This document shows positions 6,301 through 12,349 of a stretch of DNA of 12,349 nucleotides, in pieces. Numbering within the stretch: position 1 is the stretch's first letter; each line of letters starts with the position of its first letter. Source of the stretch: a bacterium (GTDB lineage: Bacteria > Bacteroidota > Ignavibacteria > Kapaibacteriales > UBA2268); the NCBI GenBank assembly GCA_024710535.1, contig JANJUO010000204.1:1-12349 (forward strand), in the 5' to 3' direction. The position numbers and the translations under genes are program-made. The notes beneath the pieces are model-generated. The model did not search any database and was not told the DNA's origin. It saw only the letters and a list, made by a program, of their open reading frames with translations.

Positions 6301-8877
6301 TTACTTCATAATAATAATTTGTTTGACTATTGTTTTCGAAGGTGAATCGAGAATTGCAGAATATATTCCGCTACTAATATTTGCTGTTGGGATTCGTTGA
6401 ATAATTTCATCGTATAAATCATTATTGGAAACGAAATAAATTTCATCTACAACTGTGCCTTCAAGCGATAATATTTTTAATCTGAATTGTCCTTTTTCTT
6501 TTGTAAATATTCTAAGATTGATTGCATCAGTTGCAGGATTTGGATTAATCATCACAGCGGTTTCTTCCATAAGTTTCACTGGACGAAGATCATCTGCACA
6601 GCCTGTAACTTCAAGCGAACCGTTCTCTTGAATAATTTCAACGTTAGTATGATTAATTCCAACATTGCTTAGAACAAGCGAATCCGGCTCAAAATTTCCT
6701 GTTAGCACCCAGCCGTTAATTGCAGAGATTTGTGCCATTTTTTCGGATAATTTTACATTTCTTAAATTTATATTTACATTAAAAGAATCTTGAATTAGAG
6801 ATTTGGAAAATGTACCGACCGCCTTTTCGGGAAAGAAAACATCTTTGTGGAATTTGATATCAAAGTTTAGATCAGCAATTAGATCGACTCCTTCGTAACA
6901 ATCAAGTTTAGCAAATATAGGAACATCAACTTTTTTTCCGGCATTTTCTTGTATGAATGGTATCCATATTTTTAATTTTGAATATGCTTTGCCGGCAATT
7001 TCAGACTCAAAAACATATATTTCATTGCCAAAGCCGGTATTTATACGTAGATTCTTTTTGAAATTGCCCGGAATGCCTGAATAGAATCTTATTCTGATTA
7101 ATTTTTGCGATCCAACATTTATAGCTCCGATAACTTGGTTTTTATTCAATACTTGAAACTCGGAATTTGCATCGTTGAAAGATATATCGTTTATTAGAAT
7201 TGTTTGGGAGCCAAAATTTTCGATTCTGATGTCTCTAATAAGGCTTCCGCCGAAACAAATATCATCGAAGAGCAAAGAATCATACTTTATGAACCTGATT
7301 GATTCTTTTATGGCTGATATTTCAATGGAATCAACCGAAAAGCAACCAAGTTCGTTGAAAGCGTAAAGGAAGTATTTTCCGGCATTACCAACTTTGATTT
7401 CTAAAGCATTTTCTCCGGTTGACCATTTTAATTCTGCAACATTATTAACATTGCTCGCTTTTAGGAAAATAAATCCATCGGAAGAGAAATCTCCACTTTT
7501 GATTATTTTGACATCAGGTACATCAATTATTTTAATATATACGCTATCGTAAACGGAGAAATTATAGTATTCTGCAAGCAAGTAATACCAGCCTTGATTG
7601 TCTGCTTGTGCATTTTTAAGGTTTAAATCTCTGCTTTGAGACTTGAAATTTTTGGGTCCGGTCCATAAATATTTAGTATTTTTGAATGCGGGAAATTTTC
7701 GTAAACCTAAGGATATAGTTTGACCAACGCAAAATTCATTATCTTCGATTTCGAGATTGAAATCAAATAGTCCGGAATTGAAATTGGGCAGTCCGTACGA
7801 GGCAAACTTCTCTGGAAAGCCATTTAGAAGCACAGATTTTGGAATATAATTACATTCATCGCCTTGTTTATCGGGAAATTGTATTTCGCTAAGGTATGCA
7901 GAGTTGAGATTAGCAATGTAAATCTTACCGTTGGGGGCTAATTGCAATGCTCCCAAGTCTTCTTTTTCTTTTGCAATAATTCTTTCTGAATTTTGAATTT
8001 TGGATTGATTATGTTCGCTGACATCGAATTGAGAAATTACGCCTTCGTTAGCATCGCAAATATATAAAAATTTGCCTGCCGGAGAGAATTCCAAGCCATA
8101 ATTAGCTACGCGATTCGCAAGATTGATTGTGATTGGATTGCTAACAACTCCATTTTCGTTATCAAATTTGAAAATTTCAGAATAATTGTTGGTAACGCAA
8201 TTGACGGCGATTTTATCTCCTCTTGGGGCAATTTTCATATATCCAATAACAAGATTGCTGTCGCCTTTTTGCACTGCACCTGCTTTTGAAACAACAGATT
8301 TTGTAATTCCATCTTTGGTAAGCAAATTAGCAATGAAAGAATTTGAGTTTGCCTCGCGAGCAACAATCCAAACATCTCTTCCGTTTGAATGATAGCAAGC
8401 GGCAAGTTTTTCTGCGGTATTAGATGCTATATTTCTATTGATTTCAATTAGTTCGGTAGAAACTGCATCGGAGCGAACAATGCTTAGATTTAGTCCGTTA
8501 TTAATGGAATCTGCATAAAGACCGGCATCGGTTGTAAAAATAAAATATATATTTTCTTGCTCGGGTTGTTTGATTATAATTGCGGACTGAGTGGAGTGGA
8601 AATCGCCAAGCATTTTATTATTAGCATTGACTATTCTTCCTTTATTATCATATATATTTGAGCCGTTCGTATAGAAAAGCAATCTGCCAAGCGAATCGGA
8701 GATAGACGCACATCCTTCAAACGAATAAAATTTGATTTCATCTAAGGATTTCGGCTCTCCATTTGGAGTATCGAAAGTTACGCCGGTATAATTACCAAAT
8801 ACCCAATTGAATGCTTCGTTTTGAGAGTATAATTCAAAACCAGCAATTAGTAATAATATGTATAAAAATCTTTTCAT
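6301..8877 (-). CDS. Secreted multidomain protein with beta-propeller-like N-terminus and type IX secretion sorting domain
   Basis: Predicted exported through Sec and then the type IX system to the cell surface or medium. A signal peptide (1-19: MKR, hydrophobic core, cleavage near YSQ) is followed by a repeat region (about 22-370) with NWVFGNYTGVTFDT, FEGCASISDSLGRLLFYTNG and STQSAIIIKQP. These blocks are typical of a propeller-like family common in surface proteins of gliding and other FCB bacteria; later blades include FSPAGKFLYICD (265-276) and LAPNGKIYIAN (313-323). Two immunoglobulin/PKD-like segments follow (about 378-452 and 455-520), then an ASH/HYDIN-like segment with IENFGSQTILINDISF (552-567) and a cohesin-like beta domain (about 633-755). 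The end (about 776-858) is a Por-type tail beginning INPNPATDAINLRI and finishing VKQIIIMK. The domain calls after 378 are from general look, not alignment. It begins 33 nt after pdxB, so it may share that transcript. Its ligand is unknown. Confidence 0.88.
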   Translation of the reverse strand: MKRFLYILLLIAGFELYSQNEAFNWVFGNYTGVTFDTPNGEPKSLDEIKFYSFEGCASISDSLGRLLFYTNGSNIYDNKGRIVNANNKMLGDFHSTQSAIIIKQPEQENIYFIFTTDAGLYADSINNGLNLSIVRSDAVSTELIEINRNIASNTAEKLAACYHSNGRDVWIVAREANSNSFIANLLTKDGITKSVVSKAGAVQKGDSNLVIGYMKIAPRGDKIAVNCVTNNYSEIFKFDNENGVVSNPITINLANRVANYGLEFSPAGKFLYICDANEGVISQFDVSEHNQSKIQNSERIIAKEKEDLGALQLAPNGKIYIANLNSAYLSEIQFPDKQGDECNYIPKSVLLNGFPEKFASYGLPNFNSGLFDFNLEIEDNEFCVGQTISLGLRKFPAFKNTKYLWTGPKNFKSQSRDLNLKNAQADNQGWYYLLAEYYNFSVYDSVYIKIIDVPDVKIIKSGDFSSDGFIFLKASNVNNVAELKWSTGENALEIKVGNAGKYFLYAFNELGCFSVDSIEISAIKESIRFIKYDSLLFDDICFGGSLIRDIRIENFGSQTILINDISFNDANSEFQVLNKNQVIGAINVGSQKLIRIRFYSGIPGNFKKNLRINTGFGNEIYVFESEIAGKAYSKLKIWIPFIQENAGKKVDVPIFAKLDCYEGVDLIADLNFDIKFHKDVFFPEKAVGTFSKSLIQDSFNVNINLRNVKLSEKMAQISAINGWVLTGNFEPDSLVLSNVGINHTNVEIIQENGSLEVTGCADDLRPVKLMEETAVMINPNPATDAINLRIFTKEKGQFRLKILSLEGTVVDEIYFVSNNDLYDEIIQRIPTANISSGIYSAILDSPSKTIVKQIIIMK

Positions 8878-8910
8878 AACATTTACAATAACAAATTTTA
8901 TGCCTAATTA

Positions 8911-10005
8911 TTATAGAACTTCTTTTCTGAGGGGATAGTTTTTTCGTTGCAAATCGAAATTAACGCTTCTATCTTGTGAATTAAGAACTGCGAGAGATTT
9001 GAGAAGTGCATCATCTAAATCAATAAGACGGTTACTTGCAATTAAATCGAGTAATTTCGAAGTATCAGAATAGTAAAACCTATCCAAGGGCTTGTAGTAT
9101 TCTAATTCTTTGAGTATGAGCGATTTATCCGTTTCTACACCGAAATGTTGCTCGAAATTATTCAATACTTGAATGGTTCCGTTTAGTTTGCCATTATAGG
9201 AATGCCCTGCAACGTGAGGAGTGGAGATCATTGCAAGTTGTGCAAGATTGATATCAAAGTGTGGCTCGCTTTTCCAAACATCTACAATCAGAGAAATATT
9301 CTTTTGTTTGCTAATTTGAATAAGTGCAAGCTCATCGACAACAGATCCACGAGAAGCGTGAATGAATAGGGAATTATTTTTAATCAATTCTAAATTATTT
9401 TGATTGAATAAATTTAATGTTGGAAAATTAGAAAAATTCTTCTCAAGAGGTACGTGATTAGTAATAACATCAGCATTTGCAATTAGATCATCTATTTCGA
9501 GATAATGAAATTCTTCGGGGAAATTAAAATTGCTTGCAAATAATGGTGGATCATTTACCAAGATCTTCATACCGAGAAATTTTCCGTATTTGGCAACTAA
9601 TTTTCCGATATTACCAAATCCAACAATGCCCAAAACAAGTTCGGAGATATTTTTATTATGTGCAATCGCCCATTTAAGAATTCCGTAAATCACATATTCG
9701 GCTACAGAATTAGCATTACAGCCTGGCGATGCAAAAAAAGGAATGGCTTTTGCTTTTAGATAATCTACATCGAAGTGATCGAAACCTGCGGTTGCAGTCG
9801 CAATAAATTCAACATTTGTATCATCGCAAAGAATTTGATCAACTTTGGTTTGCGAGCGAATAAAAAGCACGTTGAAATTCTCTTCCAGCAATAATTTGTT
9901 TGTAACATCTCTGCCCTTTATAATTCTAACGCTTCCCAAATGCTCAACCGCTTCTTTGGCTAAAGGAATATTCTCATCAATGCAGAATTTAAATACTTTT
10001 TTCAT
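8911..10005 (-). CDS. pdxB: Erythronate-4-phosphate dehydrogenase
   Basis: Oxidises 4-phospho-D-erythronate to the 2-oxo acid with NAD, the second step of the DXP-dependent pyridoxal 5'-phosphate pathway; cytoplasmic. Family hallmarks are all visible: the N-terminal DENIP (10-14), FIATATAGFDHFD (67-79), the SPGCNANSVAEYV block (93-105), the NAD-binding GFGNIG (129-134) with an acidic residue after the next strand (D152), and the D-2-hydroxyacid dehydrogenase catalytic set R219 (HASRGSVVDE), E247 (VWKSEPHFD) and H264 (STPHVAGHS). The C-terminus carries the PdxB-specific dimerisation domain (DUF3410), ending FDLQRKNYPLRKEV, which separates it from phosphoglycerate dehydrogenase (SerA). The 364 residues agree with the family. 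It starts 3 nt after the DprE1-like gene, so it is cotranscribed. The link to an envelope-sugar pathway is not obvious; shared transcription may be chance. No Shine-Dalgarno site is seen. Confidence 0.95.
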   Translation of the reverse strand: MKKVFKFCIDENIPLAKEAVEHLGSVRIIKGRDVTNKLLLEENFNVLFIRSQTKVDQILCDDTNVEFIATATAGFDHFDVDYLKAKAIPFFASPGCNANSVAEYVIYGILKWAIAHNKNISELVLGIVGFGNIGKLVAKYGKFLGMKILVNDPPLFASNFNFPEEFHYLEIDDLIANADVITNHVPLEKNFSNFPTLNLFNQNNLELIKNNSLFIHASRGSVVDELALIQISKQKNISLIVDVWKSEPHFDINLAQLAMISTPHVAGHSYNGKLNGTIQVLNNFEQHFGVETDKSLILKELEYYKPLDRFYYSDTSKLLDLIASNRLIDLDDALLKSLAVLNSQDRSVNFDLQRKNYPLRKEVL

Positions 10006-10008
10006 AAT

Positions 10009-11319
10009 TTAAACAGTTACCCTTCTCCAAAATGACGATGAAAATTTAGGATCGATGAATTCCGAAAATTCTTTAAATTGTGGATAGAAAATTTTAAAGT
10101 TTTCGGCAGACATTCGAGCGTCTTTACCCGGATAAATAACGCCTCCTGCATTTCTAACAATTGCATCGGTAAGTTCCAGAACATCGAGCACTCCCCTGCC
10201 ATTCATTGCAAAATCAATTGCAAGAGTTATGCCCGGTCTTGGAAAGGACATAATTCCGGGTGATTTGACTTCGCCGAATTGTTTAAGCACTGTCAAGAAA
10301 GAAGATAAGCCTGAATTTACGAGAATTTCAAGTATATTTTTGAGATTATTATATACATTTTGGAATGGAATAACGAATTGATATTGCAGAAAGCCTGATT
10401 TTCCGTACGCAAGTTGCCAATTATTAACAGCATCAAGTGGATAGAAGAATGGATTGTAGTGAACTATCATTTCTTCTTTTACATTGTTTTGTTTATTGAA
10501 GTATAATGCGTTGAATGCTTGTACGGATATAGGATTAATGAATGGATAATCGAAAATAAATGGTATGGCGCCATTTTTTTTCTGTTCAATTTGTGTAATT
10601 TCGCTTGCATTAGCAAAATTACCACGTGAAAACAATCCTCTACCCAAGTTTGATCCGCTTGCAGTGGTATCAATCCAAGAAACAGTATAATCGAAATGCC
10701 TATTGGAGTATTCATTTATTTCAAAAAACTCTTCCAACGAATAAAATTTGATGCTCTCCATCTTAATAAACTCGGAAGATACTCTTTGAACCTTGAATTC
10801 TGCCCAAGTAATCAATCCGGTTAATCCCAAACCACCTATAGTTGCAGAAAAAAGCTCGGCATTCTCCTCTGGAGAACATACAATTCTATTGCCATCAGAT
10901 CGAAGTAATTCAAATTTGGTTACGTGGCATCCAAAAGTGCCTCCCTTGTGATGATTCTTGCCGTGAACATCATTTCCAATGGCTCCGCCTATAGTAATAT
11001 TCTTGGTGCCTGGAGTTGCGGCAAGAAAAAATCCATGTGGAGTGATCAAATCTAATACTTGACTTAATGTAACGCCACATTCGGCGCGTACAATCCCATT
11101 TTCTTTATCAAAAGATATAAATCGATTAAGATTTGCGGTGTCAAGAAGAACTCCATTTTCATTTAAACAGCTATCACCGTAACTTTTACCCAATCCAAAT
11201 GGAAGAATTTTCTTCTCGAATGAACTCAAATCAGGTAATTCCGAAAGCCAAAACAGTTTTTCTATTTCCTGATTGTGTGCAAATGGATAACGCCCAAAAG
11301 ATTGATACGGACTAATCAT
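10009..11319 (-). CDS. dprE1: DprE1-type FAD-dependent decaprenylphosphoryl-ribose oxidase homologue
   Basis: FAD oxidase of the VAO fold that, in mycobacteria, oxidises the 2'-hydroxyl of polyprenyl-phosphoryl-ribose to the keto intermediate on the way to polyprenyl-phosphoryl-arabinose. In this 436-residue frame the FAD domain shows FGLGKSYGDS (41-50), PGTKNITIGGAIGNDVHGKNHH (103-124, matching the mycobacterial stretch that contains the flavin-linked His region) and IGGLGLTGLI (161-170). The substrate domain shows WIDTTASGSNLGRGLFSRG (215-233), HYNPFFYPLDAVNNW (287-301), GFLQYQFVIP (309-318) and YPGKDARM (396-403). K399 aligns with the substrate Lys418 of M. tuberculosis DprE1. The residue aligning with Cys387, the covalent benzothiazinone target, is Ala367. 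The ATG at 11319 is chosen because it overlaps the stop of the upstream gene as ATGA and has GGAG 7 nt before it; a longer open frame to 11451 adds 44 residues unlike the family. Other VAO sugar oxidases are possible, but the match is extensive. Confidence 0.92.
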   Translation of the reverse strand: MISPYQSFGRYPFAHNQEIEKLFWLSELPDLSSFEKKILPFGLGKSYGDSCLNENGVLLDTANLNRFISFDKENGIVRAECGVTLSQVLDLITPHGFFLAATPGTKNITIGGAIGNDVHGKNHHKGGTFGCHVTKFELLRSDGNRIVCSPEENAELFSATIGGLGLTGLITWAEFKVQRVSSEFIKMESIKFYSLEEFFEINEYSNRHFDYTVSWIDTTASGSNLGRGLFSRGNFANASEITQIEQKKNGAIPFIFDYPFINPISVQAFNALYFNKQNNVKEEMIVHYNPFFYPLDAVNNWQLAYGKSGFLQYQFVIPFQNVYNNLKNILEILVNSGLSSFLTVLKQFGEVKSPGIMSFPRPGITLAIDFAMNGRGVLDVLELTDAIVRNAGGVIYPGKDARMSAENFKIFYPQFKEFSEFIDPKFSSSFWRRVTV

Positions 11320-12349
11320 AAAGAAGCTCCAACAATAATTACAGCAATAATAAAGAAGACTACATAGCTCGAAACATCCTTTCCAGTGAAGACAATGGGG
11401 TCGTCGTGCATCTGTCCGCGATGTGCTTTGAACCATATTCTTGTTATCCAATACATCAAAAATGGAATAATCAAATATAGCATAATTGGATTCGAATATA
11501 GTTCGGTTACTTCAGGACTATTTAAATATAAAGCGAATATCAAAACGGAAAGCAATCCACTTGAGGTGCCCAGCCCGCTCAATAATTGGATATCATCTAC
11601 AAAATAATCTCTTCCGGATGTCTGCTTTTTGTTTAATTCTTTTAAAGTAAGGAGTTCGGTGTATCTTTTAAGAACTGCCAAACTGAAAAATATAAATACA
11701 GAAAAAGACATAAACCAAGGCGAGATTGGAATATCAACAGTAACCGCTCCAGCAACCAATCTGATTGTATATAATACGGCAAGAGTGATAATATCCATAA
11801 CATATTGCTTTTTGAGAATGAATGAATATGCTGTTGTAATGAAAAAATATACAATCAAAACAATGAAAAATTCAATTGGCAAAGTTAATAAAGACAATAC
11901 AATACTTCCAAACAGTAGTTCCGGAATCAGAAAGAATGCAAAAATAATTGGCAAGTTTCCGCTCGCAAAAGGTCTGTTTTTCTTTCTTGGATGCGCCCTA
12001 TCGCTCTCCAAATCCATTAAATCATTAAGCACATAAACTGCAGAAGCAATAAAACTAAATGCAAAAAATGCATAAATCAATTTCAAAAAATCATCGAAAA
12101 TTAATCTATGAGCAAGTAAAATTGGGAAAAAAATCAGAAAATTCTTGATCCATTGATAAACGCGTATTTCTTTAACAATTAATTTTGGTATGTTATAATT
12201 GTATTCAAATGTTTCGGAGATATTGTCTATGGATGATTTTATTTCCTTCGTTGGATTAACAACTATTGCATTTCTTGCAGATTTCCAAACATAAATATCT
12301 TTACTGCTATCCCCTATGTAATCAAAACCACCCTCGCCATAAATAGAAA
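11316..12349 (-). CDS. HAD phosphatase-UbiA prenyltransferase fusion, decaprenyl-phosphate phosphoribosyltransferase-like (5' end outside window)
   Basis: The C-terminal domain resembles Rv3806c-type enzymes, which transfer phosphoribose from PRPP to a polyprenyl phosphate at the inner membrane. Of 343 visible residues, the first ~35 are the end of a HAD hydrolase domain with the metal-binding motif GDSSKD at 12-17 and the following VW helix; the rest of HAD lies beyond the right edge. The UbiA part begins near 58 with YQWIKN (64-69), the Asp-rich motif NDLMDLESD (108-116) followed by RAHPRKKNRP, the second loop MDIITLAVLYTIRLVAGA (184-201) and LKRYTEL (226-232), with about eight or nine hydrophobic helices. 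The frame is open without ATG from the window edge, so it is one continuous fused protein; a TTG at 12086 is not the start. It overlaps dprE1 by ATGA. I infer that the HAD half removes the 5'-phosphate from the phosphoribosyl lipid, a step done by a separate phosphatase in mycobacteria. Confidence 0.9.
   Translation of the reverse strand, partial: SIYGEGGFDYIGDSSKDIYVWKSARNAIVVNPTKEIKSSIDNISETFEYNYNIPKLIVKEIRVYQWIKNFLIFFPILLAHRLIFDDFLKLIYAFFAFSFIASAVYVLNDLMDLESDRAHPRKKNRPFASGNLPIIFAFFLIPELLFGSIVLSLLTLPIEFFIVLIVYFFITTAYSFILKKQYVMDIITLAVLYTIRLVAGAVTVDIPISPWFMSFSVFIFFSLAVLKRYTELLTLKELNKKQTSGRDYFVDDIQLLSGLGTSSGLLSVLIFALYLNSPEVTELYSNPIMLYLIIPFLMYWITRIWFKAHRGQMHDDPIVFTGKDVSSYVVFFIIAVIIVGASL
11327..11330 (-). 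promoter_or_regulatory. Ribosome binding site of dprE1, inside the upstream coding region
   Basis: GGAG 7 nt before the ATG at 11319, lying within the last codons of the prenyltransferase (Gly-Ala-Ser-Leu-stop). With the 4-nt ATGA overlap it indicates translational coupling of the two enzymes and decides the start of the oxidase. Confidence 0.75.

Noticed and set aside
11320..11451. N-terminal extension of the dprE1 frame by 44 residues
   Set aside because: It overlaps the prenyltransferase coding region, is Cys-rich and unlike the family, and the GGAG plus ATGA at 11316-11330 gives a better start.
11629..12036. 135-codon open frame on the plus strand
   Set aside because: It is antisense to conserved UbiA motifs, lysine/asparagine-rich by composition and has no family look.
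12084..12086. TTG as start of the UbiA protein
   Set aside because: The frame stays open to the window edge and encodes the QWIKN motif and a HAD end upstream, so the TTG is an internal leucine codon.

Overview
The window is AT-rich and all of its recognisable genes lie on the minus strand, so transcription runs from high to low coordinates. A C-terminal type IX secretion (Por) sorting domain on a large exported protein places the organism in the Bacteroidota/Ignavibacteriota/Kapabacteria (FCB) assemblage. The N-terminal helical plus fibronectin-III protein and the fused IcmF mutase fit that, but genus or species cannot be told from this sequence.

Right to left: (1) 12349-8911 is a tight cluster. 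It holds a HAD-phosphatase/UbiA prenyltransferase fusion (5' end outside the window), a DprE1-type FAD oxidase coupled to it by an ATGA stop/start overlap, and pdxB (4-phosphoerythronate dehydrogenase) 3 nt further on. The 858-residue secreted multidomain protein (8877-6301) follows after 33 nt and is probably in the same unit. The first two enzymes look like the prenyl-phosphate ribose/arabinose donor pathway known from mycobacterial DprE1 and Rv3806c. The fused HAD domain is a candidate for the intermediate 5'-phosphatase step. No DprE2-like reductase is in view. (2) 6159-3103 is a complete RND (HAE1/AcrB-type) transporter with no adaptor or outer-membrane partner beside it, ending near a 14-15 bp hairpin. 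(3) 3102-2293 is an 810-bp very AT-rich gap. (4) 2292-1084 is a 402-residue protein with a helical N-terminal domain and two fibronectin-III-like domains, without a signal peptide. (5) 957-1 is the N-terminal third of IcmF, the fused isobutyryl-CoA mutase/G-protein chaperone, running off the left edge.

The most unusual element is in the gap. Between about 2440 and 2934 a single GC dinucleotide recurs every 21 bp in otherwise A/T-rich DNA, with twelve consecutive sites (2482 to 2713) spaced exactly 21 bp. Read on the minus strand this becomes a frame of degenerate heptapeptides with alanine at every seventh residue. That frame is broken only by TAG codons, three of which sit at a repeat position where other units have CAG. 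It may be an eroded heptad-repeat gene, a gene with amber readthrough, or a DNA-level phased array (21 bp is two helical turns). The sequence alone does not decide between these.
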